From the NCBI RefSeq assembly GCF_015500075.1, contig NZ_CP045496.1, positions 4,598,001 to 4,662,000 of the forward strand: a stretch of 64,000 nucleotides of DNA, written 5' to 3'. Of the stretch, positions 44,532 to 53,552 are shown in pieces (position 1 is the stretch's first letter; the number at the start of each line of letters is the position of its first letter). Source of the stretch: Mesorhizobium sp. INR15 (GTDB lineage: Bacteria > Pseudomonadota > Alphaproteobacteria > Rhizobiales > Rhizobiaceae). A program made the translations under genes and the position numbers. The notes beneath the pieces were generated by a model. The model searched no databases. It was not told where the DNA came from and saw nothing but the letters and a program-made list of their open reading frames with translations.

Positions 44532-45377
44532 ATGACCAGACAACGCATTTCGACAATGACGGAAAACGGACCGCCGCCGCAGGCGGCAGGTGTGCTTTAC
44601 CCGGGCGACGTCATGCATGCACGGCTGAAACCGTTCGGCCATCGTTTCGTCTATTCGGTCTTTTCGCTGCTCGTCGATATCGACAGACTATCTGAACTGG
44701 GGCGCATGACGTGGTTGTTGCGGGTCAACAGACGCGGCCTCTCCTCATTTCATGAGAGCGATCATGTCGAGCGGCCAGGCGAGACCTTGCGGAATTTCGC
44801 GGACCGGCTGCTCGCTGGTGCCGGCCTGACAAAACCCGCGGCGCGCATCCTGCTGCTCGCCTACCCCCGCATCTTCGGCTACGCCTTCAATCCGATCTCG
44901 GTCTATTTCTGCTATGATGATGCCGGCGTGCTGATCGCCATGATCTACGCCGTGCGCAATACGTTTGGCGAGCGGCACAGTTATGTCGCTCCGATCGAAC
45001 CCGGCGACCTCAGTTCGGCCGGGGTGCGCCAGACCAGGACAAAGATCTTTCACGTCTCCCCTTTCATCGACATGGGCGCGCGCTACCACTTCCATATATT
45101 GCCCCCAGGTAAGGTGGTGCGCCTGCGTATTCATGAGACGGAAAAGGGCGAACCGCTGCTATCCGCTACCTTTGCAGGCGAAGGTCAACCGCTTGGCACA
45201 GCCCAGCTTGCGACTTGCCTCTTGAAGTTCCCACTGATGACGTGGAAGATTGTGGCGGGAATTCACTGGGAAGCGTTGAAGCTCTGGTTAAAGGGTGCAC
45301 GCTTTCGTTCGAGCCCGCCCGCGCCCGAATCGGCCAGCTATCGGGACCATGGAGCGGCGTTCGAACCTGGCGAATGA
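44532..45377 (+). CDS. DUF1365 domain protein
   Basis: A 281-residue protein matching DUF1365: YPGDVMHARLKPFGHRFVYSVFSLLVD near residue 22, LLAYPRIFGYAFNPISVYFCYD near 116, VRNTFGERHSYV near 146 and KIFHVSPFIDMGARYHFH near 174. The biochemical role of the family is unknown, but it accompanies Cfa-type enzymes and flavin oxidases. It begins 14 bases after the FAD gene stop, with cfa following 67 bases later, so the three form an operon. ATG 44556 is an alternative start. Confidence 0.88.
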   Translation: MTRQRISTMTENGPPPQAAGVLYPGDVMHARLKPFGHRFVYSVFSLLVDIDRLSELGRMTWLLRVNRRGLSSFHESDHVERPGETLRNFADRLLAGAGLTKPAARILLLAYPRIFGYAFNPISVYFCYDDAGVLIAMIYAVRNTFGERHSYVAPIEPGDLSSAGVRQTRTKIFHVSPFIDMGARYHFHILPPGKVVRLRIHETEKGEPLLSATFAGEGQPLGTAQLATCLLKFPLMTWKIVAGIHWEALKLWLKGARFRSSPPAPESASYRDHGAAFEPGE

Positions 45378-45444
45378 CTGCGAGAGGGTGTGGAGTTTGG
45401 CAGGTTTAATTGCCGGCCCCGCAAAATGATTCCAGGGACGTGAA

Positions 45445-46701
45445 ATGACTACCAAGGAACACACCGGAATTGGGTCGGGCGATGCAATCAAGCTCGACGA
45501 ATTCAATTTCGCCGAGATCGTCAAGGGTTTGCCGGCCAAGGCGCGGATGGTGCTATCGGCGGCGATGAACCTGCCGCGCGGCTCACTCAAGGTGAGGTTG
45601 CCTGACGGCCGCTCCGTTCTCGTTGGCGGCAAAGGTCCCGGCCCCGATGCCGAACTGGTGCTGAAGAACTGGCGTCTGCCTGGCCGGGCATTTTCCGGCG
45701 GCACCATCGGCGTTGCCGAATCCTACATCGACGGCGATTGGGAAAGCCCTGATGTGACCAGCTTCCTCGAACTGTTCGTCATCAACTCGGCGATTGGCGA
45801 GCGTGTCGCTGGCGGCGCCAGCTGGGTCATCAACACTGTCCAGCGCATCCGCCACTGGTTCAACGAGAACACCCGCACCGGGTCGAAACGCAACATTTCC
45901 GCGCATTATGACCTTGGCAATGCCTTCTACAAGGAGTGGCTCGACCCGAGCATGACCTATTCCTCGGCCCTGTACACGACCGGCGCCAATGATCTGGAAA
46001 GCGCGCAGGCCGCCAAATATCGTGCCTTGGCCAAGGATATCGGCATCGGCAAGAAGGACCATGTCCTGGAGATCGGCTGCGGCTGGGGCGGCTTTGCCGA
46101 GTTCGCGGCGCGTGAGATTGGTTGCCGGGTCACCGGCCTGACGATCAGCCGCGAACAGCACGATTTCGCCAAGGCGCGCATCGAGAAGGCCGGGCTGAGC
46201 GACAAGGTCAACATCAAGCTGCAGGACTATCGCGACGAGACCGGCACTTATGACCGCATTGCCTCGATCGAAATGTTCGAGGCGGTCGGCGAAAAATACT
46301 GGCCGGTGTTCTTCGGCAAGATGAAGGCCTGCCTGCGGCCAGGCGGCACGGCGGGCCTGCAGATCATCACCATCAACGAAGCCGCCTACGCCACATACCG
46401 CGCCAGGCCGGATTTCATCCAGCGCTACGTTTTCCCGGGCGGCATGCTGCCGACACCCTCGATCCTGAAAACGCTGGGCGCCAACCATGGCCTTGCCCAT
46501 TTGCGCGAGCGCGTCTTCCCCGAGGATTACGCCCGCACGCTGGCCGATTGGCGTGAGCGCTTCTGGGCATCGTGGGAAAAGATCGTTCCGCTCGGCTTCG
46601 ACGACCGCTTCAAGAAGCTGTGGGAGTTTTACCTGCACTATTGCGAGGCTGGGTTCCGGGCCAGCTACATCGACGTGCGCCAGGTGATCTACAAGGCGTA
46701 G
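45445..46701 (+). CDS. cfa: Cyclopropane-fatty-acyl-phospholipid synthase family methyltransferase
   Basis: SAM-dependent methyltransferase of 418 residues acting on unsaturated acyl chains of membrane phospholipids. N-terminal region with NWRLPGRAFSGGTIGVAESYIDGDWE near 72, then AHYDLGNAFYKEWLDPSMTYSSALY near 152, SAM motif VLEIGCGWGGFAEFAA near 207, and EMFEAVGEKYWPVFF near 272. The product could be a cyclopropane ring or, given the flavin oxidase and DUF1365 partners, a methyl-branched intermediate; sequence alone cannot decide. Confidence 0.9.
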   Translation: MTTKEHTGIGSGDAIKLDEFNFAEIVKGLPAKARMVLSAAMNLPRGSLKVRLPDGRSVLVGGKGPGPDAELVLKNWRLPGRAFSGGTIGVAESYIDGDWESPDVTSFLELFVINSAIGERVAGGASWVINTVQRIRHWFNENTRTGSKRNISAHYDLGNAFYKEWLDPSMTYSSALYTTGANDLESAQAAKYRALAKDIGIGKKDHVLEIGCGWGGFAEFAAREIGCRVTGLTISREQHDFAKARIEKAGLSDKVNIKLQDYRDETGTYDRIASIEMFEAVGEKYWPVFFGKMKACLRPGGTAGLQIITINEAAYATYRARPDFIQRYVFPGGMLPTPSILKTLGANHGLAHLRERVFPEDYARTLADWRERFWASWEKIVPLGFDDRFKKLWEFYLHYCEAGFRASYIDVRQVIYKA

Positions 46702-46708
46702 TGCGCGG

Positions 46709-46742
46709 CAAGTCCCCACGCCCGCATAGGCTTGGGGACTTG
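46709..46742. terminator. Hairpin between convergent cfa and cpdB
   Basis: CAAGTCCCCA (46709-46718) and TGGGGACTTG (46733-46742) are perfect 10-bp arms with a 14-base loop. There is no U-tract. It lies 7 bases after the cfa stop and 26 after the cpdB stop, so it can act for both. Confidence 0.5.
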
Positions 46743-46768
46743 GTCGAGGAGCAAAGTCCGGGCAGCCC

Positions 46769-48748
46769 TCAGAGAAGAATGCGGTATTTCGCAAAACCCG
46801 CTTCGCCATCGCCCGCGGGTTCGATCTTCAGTGATTTGACGTCGGCTATGAAATCCTTTGCCTTGGCGCCGGTCTCGAACACGACGCTGGTTCCGGGCAG
46901 TGCGGCGAAAGACCAGTTGCCATCGGCGGACGGATTGATCGTACCCTGGCTGACGACATAGCGGACGATGACGTCCCGGTTGGTATCCGGCGCCTCATAG
47001 ATGATCTTCGAGGCATTGATGTCGGGGAAATTGCCGCCGCCTCCAGCGCGGTAATTGTTGGTGGCAACGACGAATTTCATTTTGGGATCAATTGGTTTTC
47101 CATCGAACGTCAGATCCACGATGCGATTTGAACCGGCATTGGCCACCCCACCCTTGGCGTCATATTTCGGCGGCTGCGACAGGTCGATCTTGTAGGTGAC
47201 GCCGTCGATGACGTCGAAATTGTAGGACGGAAACTCCGTGTTGATCAGCGGCTGGTCAGCTTTGCCCGGCTCGATCTTGTTGAAGATGCCGGCCGACATT
47301 TCCAGCCATTCCTTGACCTGCGCGCCGGTGATTTCGACCGCACGCACGGTGTTTGGATAGAGGTAGAGGTCGGCGACGTTCTTGATGGCGATATCGCCCA
47401 CCGGCACGTCGGTGTAATAATCGGCGCCGTTGCGCCCACCCGCCTTGAAGGGAGCCGCCGCCGACAGCAGTGGCACATCCTTCCATTGCGTGCTCTTGAG
47501 GATATCTTTCAGGTACCAGGTCTGCGCCTGGCTGACGACCTGAACCGACGGATCGTCGGCGACCAGAGCGAAATAGGAATAGAGCGGCGCCGAGGTCTTG
47601 CCGACAGGGCGGCGTACATAGGCAAGGGTCGCCTGGTGATCCTGCTCGAGCGCGGCGATGATGCGATTGTCGTCCGGAACAGTCGGCTTGTTCTTGTTGT
47701 CGACACGCTCGAAAATCGGCCGCGCCTCGGATGTCGCCGAAATCACTTTCCATTTCGACCCGTCGCGCTCCAGCATCAAGTCGATCAGCCCCATATGCGA
47801 GCCCCAGAAGCCTCCCATGACGGCGGGTTTGCCTTGCAACGTGCCTTTCTGGGTGTCGACGGCTTCCAGAGACTGAAAATCCTTCTTGCCGGGGAAGACG
47901 AGGTGCTGGTGGCCGGTGAACACGGCATCGATGCCCTCGACGCCGGCGACGAAGAACGAGGCGTTCTCCATCATGTCGCCCTGCTTGGTGTCGATGCCGG
48001 AGTGCGAAAGCGCGATGACGATGTCGGCGCCTTCCTCCTTGATTTGCGGCACCCATGCCTTGGCGGCCTCGACAATGTCACGCGTCTTGACGTTGCCTTC
48101 GAGGTTCTTGAGGTCCCAGACCATGACCTGTGGCGGCACGAAGCCGATGATGCCGATCTTGATCGGTTGTTCGGCGCCTGACCCGTCCTTGATCTTCTTT
48201 TCGACAATGACGTAGGGCTTGAGATAGAGCTTGTCGTCGCGCGGGTTCGTGGCCAATTGCGTGCCGCGGATCAGGTTGGCGCAGACGAAGGGGAAATTGG
48301 CGCCGGCCAATACCTTGTCCAGGAAGGACAGGCCGTAGTTGAATTCGTGGTTGCCCAGCGTCGAGCATTCATAGCCGAGCAGGTTCATGGCCTTCATGAT
48401 CGGATGAAGATCCCCCTCCTTCATGCCTTTTTCGTAGGCGATATAGTCGCCCATCGGGTTGCCCTGCAGCAGGTCGCCATTGTCGATCAGCATCGCGTTG
48501 GTGGCTTCCTTGCGCACCGCGTCAATCAGCGACGCCGTCCGTGACAGACCCATAGTGTCGTTCGCTTTGTCGGCGTAGTAATCGTAAGGCAGCACGTTCA
48601 CATGGATGTCGGTCGTTTCCATGATCCTGAGGTGCGCCTGATTGGCCTGGGCTCGGGCGGAGAACGGGTGCAGCATGATCAGTGCCCCTGTGGCGGCCAT
48701 CCCGGCTAGTAATGAACGACGGGAGACGGGTTGGAGCAGTTGCGACAT
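46769..48748 (-). CDS. cpdB: Periplasmic 2',3'-cyclic-nucleotide 2'-phosphodiesterase/3'-nucleotidase
   Basis: Periplasmic nucleotide scavenging enzyme of 659 residues. N-terminal twin-arginine-type signal SRRSLLAGMAATGALIMLH. The metallophosphoesterase domain (about 40-320) carries METTDIHVNVLPYDYY, MLIDNGDLLQGNP, STLGNHEFNYGL and AVFTGHQHLVFPG. The 5'-nucleotidase C-terminal domain has NNYRAGGGGNFP and IIYEAPDTNRDVIVRYV. ATG 48748 is chosen because it begins the signal peptide, preceded by GAGAAC; a GTG-like upstream extension is rejected. Confidence 0.93.
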   Translation of the reverse strand: MSQLLQPVSRRSLLAGMAATGALIMLHPFSARAQANQAHLRIMETTDIHVNVLPYDYYADKANDTMGLSRTASLIDAVRKEATNAMLIDNGDLLQGNPMGDYIAYEKGMKEGDLHPIMKAMNLLGYECSTLGNHEFNYGLSFLDKVLAGANFPFVCANLIRGTQLATNPRDDKLYLKPYVIVEKKIKDGSGAEQPIKIGIIGFVPPQVMVWDLKNLEGNVKTRDIVEAAKAWVPQIKEEGADIVIALSHSGIDTKQGDMMENASFFVAGVEGIDAVFTGHQHLVFPGKKDFQSLEAVDTQKGTLQGKPAVMGGFWGSHMGLIDLMLERDGSKWKVISATSEARPIFERVDNKNKPTVPDDNRIIAALEQDHQATLAYVRRPVGKTSAPLYSYFALVADDPSVQVVSQAQTWYLKDILKSTQWKDVPLLSAAAPFKAGGRNGADYYTDVPVGDIAIKNVADLYLYPNTVRAVEITGAQVKEWLEMSAGIFNKIEPGKADQPLINTEFPSYNFDVIDGVTYKIDLSQPPKYDAKGGVANAGSNRIVDLTFDGKPIDPKMKFVVATNNYRAGGGGNFPDINASKIIYEAPDTNRDVIVRYVVSQGTINPSADGNWSFAALPGTSVVFETGAKAKDFIADVKSLKIEPAGDGEAGFAKYRILL

Positions 48749-48889
48749 TGTGTTCTCCTTCTTCAACGACGTGACAAGTCCTGCCCGGAGCGAACTTCGC
48801 GCTGAAACTCGTGGGAGTCCATTCAAGAAGTCGCGCGTCGGATTGCAGTCCCATCAGCAACAGATGACGCGCGGATGACTAACGTGGTG

Positions 48890-50155
48890 TCAGCTCTTGT
48901 CTTCGTCGCCTTGCGTGATCAGCCGCGCGCTGCGCTGGCCTGTCGCGTAGATCCATAGCCAGCTTAGTGAAACCGCCAGCCGGTTGCGGAATCCGATCAG
49001 GAAGTAGATGTGGGCAAGACCCCAGAGCCACCAGGCCGGCCAGCCGGTGAGCTTGATCCAGCCAAAATCGATCACGGCGGCGCGCTTGCCGATCGTCGCC
49101 AGGTCGCCCGCATGCTTGTAGTGGAACGGCCGGGCAGCCGTGCTACCGCCGAGCCTCGCCTTGATGGTCGCGGCAACATGCCGGCCTTCCTGCTTGGCCG
49201 AAGGTGCCACGCCAGGCACGGGCCGCCCGTCGGGCCGCATCACAAGGGCGGCGTCGCCGATGACAAAAATCTCCGGGCTGCCTGGCACGGTCAGGTCTGG
49301 TTCGACAAGCACCCTGCCCGCCCGATCCGCCTTCGCCGCCAGCCATTCGGCGGCAGGTGAAGCGGCGACGCCGGCGGCCCACAGGATGGTCCTGGCCGGC
49401 AGATGCGTCTCCCCAAAGACGACACTTTCAGCATCACAGCGCGTAACGGCGCGTCCAAGCTCGATCTTCACGCCAAGCCGCTCCAGGGCCTTGCTGGCAT
49501 AGTCGGAGAGTTCTGGTGCGAAATTGGACAGGATGCGGCTGCCTGCCTCGATCAGCACCACGCGCGTCTGGCGTGTGTCGATGTTGCGGAACTCGCCACG
49601 CAACGTGTCATGCGCCAGTTCGGCGATGGTGCCGGCCAGTTCCACGCCGGTTGGGCCGCCACCAACGATTGCTATCGTCAACAGCGCCTGACGCCTGGCG
49701 GGATCGGTTTCGCGCTCCGCCTGTTCGAAGGCCAGCAGAATGCGCCGGCGAATGGTGGTTGCATCCTCCAGCGTCTTCAGCCCGGGTGCGAATGGCTCCC
49801 ACTCATCATGGCCGAAATAGGCGTGGCGGGCGCCAGTGGCGAGCACCAGCGTGTCGTAGGCAATCGCGCTGCCATCGTCGAGCAGCACGCGCTTGCCAGC
49901 ACGATCAACGCCAGTGACATTGCCAAGCAGCGTCGTGACATCCTTGCGCTTGCGCAGGAGATGACGGATCGGCCATGCGACCTCCGACGTTGCCAGCGCC
50001 GTGGTAGCCACCTGATACAAAAGTGGCTGGAAGAGATGATGATTGCGCTTGTCGATCATGGTCACGCGCACCGATGCACCGGCAAGCGCGCTGGTCAATT
50101 CGAGGCCCCCGAAACCCGCGCCGACGACGACGACATGATGGCTGGCTTCGTTCAT
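48890..50155 (-). CDS. ndh: Type II NADH dehydrogenase-like NAD(P)/FAD oxidoreductase
   Basis: Non-proton-pumping NADH:quinone oxidoreductase, 421 residues. FAD motif VVVVGAGFGGLELTSAL near residue 8, NHHLFQPLLYQVAT near 40, NAD motif IAIVGGGPTGVELAGTIAEL near 160, FVIGDAALV near 294. The C-terminal amphipathic/hydrophobic stretch (WPAWWLWGLAHIYFLIGF) anchors it to the membrane. ATG 50155 is chosen because AGGAG lies 8 bases before it; a GTG at 50164 is also in frame. Confidence 0.9.
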   Translation of the reverse strand: MNEASHHVVVVGAGFGGLELTSALAGASVRVTMIDKRNHHLFQPLLYQVATTALATSEVAWPIRHLLRKRKDVTTLLGNVTGVDRAGKRVLLDDGSAIAYDTLVLATGARHAYFGHDEWEPFAPGLKTLEDATTIRRRILLAFEQAERETDPARRQALLTIAIVGGGPTGVELAGTIAELAHDTLRGEFRNIDTRQTRVVLIEAGSRILSNFAPELSDYASKALERLGVKIELGRAVTRCDAESVVFGETHLPARTILWAAGVAASPAAEWLAAKADRAGRVLVEPDLTVPGSPEIFVIGDAALVMRPDGRPVPGVAPSAKQEGRHVAATIKARLGGSTAARPFHYKHAGDLATIGKRAAVIDFGWIKLTGWPAWWLWGLAHIYFLIGFRNRLAVSLSWLWIYATGQRSARLITQGDEDKS

Positions 50156-50325
50156 CTCATTCACTCCTGACGAGTAAAATCACCTGGCCGTGATGTAGGT
50201 GCTTTTGTGCAGTGCAACAACACCTCCCCGGCATCTACCCGGGACTCGTCGCCGAATGTCGTGAATACACGTACCGCTTGCCGCAAGCAGGTATAGTTTG
50301 ATCAAAATAGCGGGATAGGTGAAGC

Positions 50326-50976
50326 GTGGCTAACGACCATGACGAAGAAGGTCCGGCGCAGTATTCCTCGCCACCTTGTTTCATGCATGAACTCGCCCCC
50401 GAGTTTCGAGCGCCGCTATCCGACTGGACCGATGTAAGACGCTGGCGCAAGGCCGAGCGCGAACGCCTGATCGCCGCCCGCCTCGCTGTCTCAGCTGATG
50501 TACGAGCGGCCATGTCGCAGCGTATCGCCGAAGGTCTTGACGCCGTGATCGGCGACATCGCCGGACGCTTGGTCAGCCTTTATTGGCCGTTCCGTGGCGA
50601 GCCTGACCTGCGGCCATGGATGGCCTCCGTCAACGGGCGAGGCGGACGTACAGCGCTGCCGATTGTCATCGAGAAGGGCCAGCCGCTGATTTTTCGCGCC
50701 TACGCGCCAGGCGACCGGCTGGAAAAGGGGGTCTGGAACATTCCGATCCCAGCCGAGGGCGACCCGGTTCTTCCCGACATTGTCATCTCACCGATTGTCG
50801 GCATCGACCCCGGAAACTATCGCCTCGGCTATGGCGGCGGCTTTTTCGACCGCACGCTGGCGGCAATGCCATTCAAGCCGCTGGTCATCGGCGTTGGCTA
50901 TGAATTGCAGCGCATCGCGACCATCTATCCGCAACCGCACGACATCCCGATGGACCGGCTCGTTACCGAGGCCTGA
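50326..50976 (+). CDS. 5-formyltetrahydrofolate cyclo-ligase
   Basis: Converts 5-formyl-THF with ATP to 5,10-methenyl-THF in the folate pool. 216 residues: RKAERERLIAARLAVS near 42, LVSLYWPFRGEPDLRPWM near 84, the C-terminal ISPIVGIDPGNYRLGYGGGFFDRTL near 165 with the YGxGxxDR motif, and VIGVGYELQRI near 192. It begins at GTG 50326 (VANDHDEEG), leaving an N-terminal extension of about 35 residues not needed for the fold. No E. coli-like ssrS/6S RNA was detected next to it. Confidence 0.92.
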   Translation: MANDHDEEGPAQYSSPPCFMHELAPEFRAPLSDWTDVRRWRKAERERLIAARLAVSADVRAAMSQRIAEGLDAVIGDIAGRLVSLYWPFRGEPDLRPWMASVNGRGGRTALPIVIEKGQPLIFRAYAPGDRLEKGVWNIPIPAEGDPVLPDIVISPIVGIDPGNYRLGYGGGFFDRTLAAMPFKPLVIGVGYELQRIATIYPQPHDIPMDRLVTEA

Positions 50977-50999
50977 CAGCGCTGCTGGAAAATGAGGCC

Positions 51000-51044
51000 A
51001 GTCGGATTTCCGTTTCGCAAATGTCACGTGACAAAAATCCGACT
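51000..51044. repeat. Nested inverted repeats after the cyclo-ligase gene
   Basis: Outer arms AGTCGGATTT (51000-51009) and AAATCCGACT (51035-51044) are perfect. Inside lies a perfect 12-bp palindrome TGTCACGTGACA (51022-51033). No U-tract follows. The structure could terminate the cyclo-ligase transcript or bind a dimeric regulator of the secreted-protein gene downstream. Confidence 0.45.
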
Positions 51045-51168
51045 TGGTCGACAAATAGCATGATCCTTAAGGAGACCATGCCGCGCAAGACTGTTGCGAC
51101 ATGCGCCCCTGCCGGATCCAACAGTGTCCAGCCGGTCCTGGATTGACTGCTTCACAACGGATGACAAG

Positions 51169-51579
51169 ATGATCGGACGAACCATAGCGGCTGCCCTTGC
51201 AATTGCGTTTTCCCTTTCGCCTTCGCAACCACAGCATCGTTTGCCGAGCGGCTACAAATGGGGCCGCTGCCTCCTCGTTGTTGACGGTCAGACTCGCATA
51301 TCCGGAAAATGCTCCTATCAAATCGAGAAGGGCGGCGATTTTAATATCCAGGGGCCTCGACAGGTTTTCGCAGGTATCGACTATCCTGACACGCATAGTG
51401 GGGCTGGGGAAATGTCCCAGGATTACTGGGCAGTTTTATACAAGGACGGTGATCTTTGGGAGGGCTATGGGAATTCGGATATTCGCGAAACGCATGGTCA
51501 ACCAGGAGATTGGGGAGACCTTCGGCGCGAAGGCGCATGCTATGTTGGAAAGGATGTCCGGGTGTGCCTTTGGCGTTAG
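51169..51579 (+). CDS. Hypothetical secreted protein
   Basis: A 136-residue protein with a cleavable signal peptide (MIGRTIAAALAIAFSLSPS) and a small mature domain containing cysteines in GRCLLVVDG, GKCSYQIEKGG, EGACYVG and VRVCLWR, which may pair in the periplasm. No family is recognised. The base composition is less GC-rich than its neighbours. The ribosome site is weak; a 22-codon open frame with a strong site lies just upstream (51078-51146). The stop overlaps the stop of the convergent Lrp gene by 4 bases. Confidence 0.6.
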   Translation: MIGRTIAAALAIAFSLSPSQPQHRLPSGYKWGRCLLVVDGQTRISGKCSYQIEKGGDFNIQGPRQVFAGIDYPDTHSGAGEMSQDYWAVLYKDGDLWEGYGNSDIRETHGQPGDWGDLRREGACYVGKDVRVCLWR

Positions 51580-52049
51580 GCCATCTCGGGCTTCAGGCCC
51601 ATCGCCGTGCGGTCGACGATTTCGCGCAAGGCAAATGACGAATTGATCTTCGTCACATGCGGCATCGCCGACAGCCATTCCTTGTGGATGCGCTCATAGT
51701 CCACGAGATCCTTGGCCGCGATCCTGAGGATGTAATCGTATTCGCCCGACATCAGGTGGCACGACAGCACGTTGGGGCAGCGTTTGATCGCGGCCTCGAA
51801 GTCCGACAATGTCTTCTCGAATTGGCCTGACAGCGAAATGTGCACGATCGCGGTCATCTGGTGGCCAAGGGCTGCGTTGGACAGCCGGGCGTGGTAGCCT
51901 CGGACGGTGCCGGATTTTTCCAGATTGTCCAGCCGCCGCGAGCAGGCGGACTGCGACAGGCCAACTTTCTCCGCCAGCGCAGCATTCGGTATCCGTCCGT
52001 CTTTCTGCAGCGTCTCGAGAATAGCGATATCAATCCTGTCGAGCGGCAT
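51576..52049 (-). CDS. Lrp/AsnC family transcriptional regulator (likely ald regulator)
   Basis: A 157-residue feast/famine regulator. N-terminal winged helix-turn-helix: IDIAILETLQKDGRIPNAALAEKVGLSQSACSRRLDNLEKSG. C-terminal RAM ligand domain: QMTAIVHISLSGQFEK and CHLMSGEYDYILRIAAKD. It is divergent from ald with 156 bases between, the usual arrangement of AldR-type activators of alanine dehydrogenase. ATG 52049 gives the standard beginning MPLDRIDIAI. Confidence 0.92.
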   Translation of the reverse strand: MPLDRIDIAILETLQKDGRIPNAALAEKVGLSQSACSRRLDNLEKSGTVRGYHARLSNAALGHQMTAIVHISLSGQFEKTLSDFEAAIKRCPNVLSCHLMSGEYDYILRIAAKDLVDYERIHKEWLSAMPHVTKINSSFALREIVDRTAMGLKPEMA

Positions 52050-52205
52050 TCTTCGTGGATCCTGCGAAAACTGAGCAATTTGACGCAACGATTACCGAAA
52101 CTAGGCCGGTCGCGCAAGCGCATTCGCAAACACTTGCGCACCGATTCGTGGTTCACTTCGACAATACAGGGAGTGAGCCCCAAAGGGCCGGATCAGGAGA
52201 AGAAA

Positions 52206-53321
52206 ATGCGCGTTGGCTGCCCTCGGGAAATCAAGAACCATGAATACCGCGTCGGCCTCACGCCAGGCGCGGTCCGCGAATATGTCGCGCACGGCCACGA
52301 AGTGCTGGTCGAGACCGGGGCCGGTGCCGGCATTGGTGCCGACGACAACGCCTATCGCGCCGCCGGCGCCACGATCGCAAAGACGGCCGCCGATGTGTTC
52401 GCCAAGTCGGACATGATCGTCAAGGTCAAGGAGCCGCAGCCCAACGAATGGGTTCAGTTGCGCGACGGCCAGATTCTCTACACCTATCTTCATCTGGCTC
52501 CGGATCCGGAGCAGACCAAGGGCCTTCTGGCTTCCGGCGTTACGGCAATCGCTTACGAGACCGTGACCGACGACCGTGGCGGTCTGCCGCTGCTGGCGCC
52601 GATGTCTGAAGTTGCCGGCCGCCTGTCGATCCAGGCTGGCGCCACGGCACTGCAGAAGGCCAATGGCGGCCGTGGCGTGCTGCTCGGCGGCGTGCCGGGC
52701 GTGCTGCCGGGCAAAGTCACAGTGCTCGGCGGCGGTGTCGTCGGCCTGCATGCGGCGCGGATGGCGGTCGGCCTCGGCGCCGACGTCACCATCATCGATC
52801 GTTCCATCCCGCGGTTGCGCCAGCTTGACGACATTTTCAACGGCCGCGTCCACACCCGCTACTCGACGGTCGAAGCGCTGGAGGAAGAGTGCTTTTCCGC
52901 CGACATCATCGTCGGCGCCGTGCTGATCCCGGGCGCCGCCGCACCGAAGCTGGTTTCGCGCGAAATGCTGTCAGGCATGAAGAAGGGCGCGGTGCTGGTC
53001 GATGTCGCCATTGACCAGGGCGGCTGCTTTGAGACGTCGCACGCCACCACCCATGCCGACCCGACCTACGAGGTTGACGGCGTGATCCACTACTGCGTCG
53101 CCAACATGCCAGGCGCCGTGCCGGTCACCTCGGCCCATGCGCTCAACAATGCCACGCTCCACTACGGCCTGCAGCTTGCCGACAAGGGGCTGAAGGCATT
53201 GATCGATGACCATCACCTGCGCAATGGCCTAAATGTCCACAAAGGCAAGATCACCAACCGTGCCGTTGCCGAAGCGCTCGGTTACGAGTTGGTCGAGTCC
53301 AAGGCCGTTCTGGCCGCCTGA
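52206..53321 (+). CDS. ald: Alanine dehydrogenase
   Basis: NAD-dependent interconversion of L-alanine with pyruvate and ammonia. 371 residues: MRVGCPREIKNHEYRVGLTP at the start, SDMIVKVKEPQPNEW with substrate lysine near 74, YLHLAPD with the histidine near 95, the NAD motif VTVLGGGVVGLHAARMAVGLGADVTIID near 169, and KKGAVLVDVAIDQGGCFETS near 258. It ends at a strong intrinsic terminator and is divergent from an Lrp-type regulator. In rhizobia it matters for alanine catabolism and bacteroid nitrogen exchange. Confidence 0.96.
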   Translation: MRVGCPREIKNHEYRVGLTPGAVREYVAHGHEVLVETGAGAGIGADDNAYRAAGATIAKTAADVFAKSDMIVKVKEPQPNEWVQLRDGQILYTYLHLAPDPEQTKGLLASGVTAIAYETVTDDRGGLPLLAPMSEVAGRLSIQAGATALQKANGGRGVLLGGVPGVLPGKVTVLGGGVVGLHAARMAVGLGADVTIIDRSIPRLRQLDDIFNGRVHTRYSTVEALEEECFSADIIVGAVLIPGAAAPKLVSREMLSGMKKGAVLVDVAIDQGGCFETSHATTHADPTYEVDGVIHYCVANMPGAVPVTSAHALNNATLHYGLQLADKGLKALIDDHHLRNGLNVHKGKITNRAVAEALGYELVESKAVLAA

Positions 53322-53351
53322 TCTTAAGTCGACTAATATTCCTCCTGTCAG

Positions 53352-53378
53352 CCCGCCGGTTATTCCGGCGGGTTTTTT
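53352..53378 (+). terminator. Intrinsic terminator after ald
   Basis: CCCGCCGG (53352-53359), 5-base loop, CCGGCGGG (53365-53372) followed by TTTTTT. It lies 30 bases after the ald stop. Confidence 0.92.
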
Positions 53379-53552
53379 CTTGGAATGACGCCAATCTCGA
53401 AAGCCTTTTTTTCGAGCATTTTCCTATGCATATTAGCGAAACAAGATGTTCCCCGGCAGCACTTTGCCTGCCATTGTTGCATTTTTGCCATTCCTAAATT
53501 AGTCGACTCCCTGCTAGAGAAGCCTCGGGGTTGTTTTTATGGGGTATGGGCT

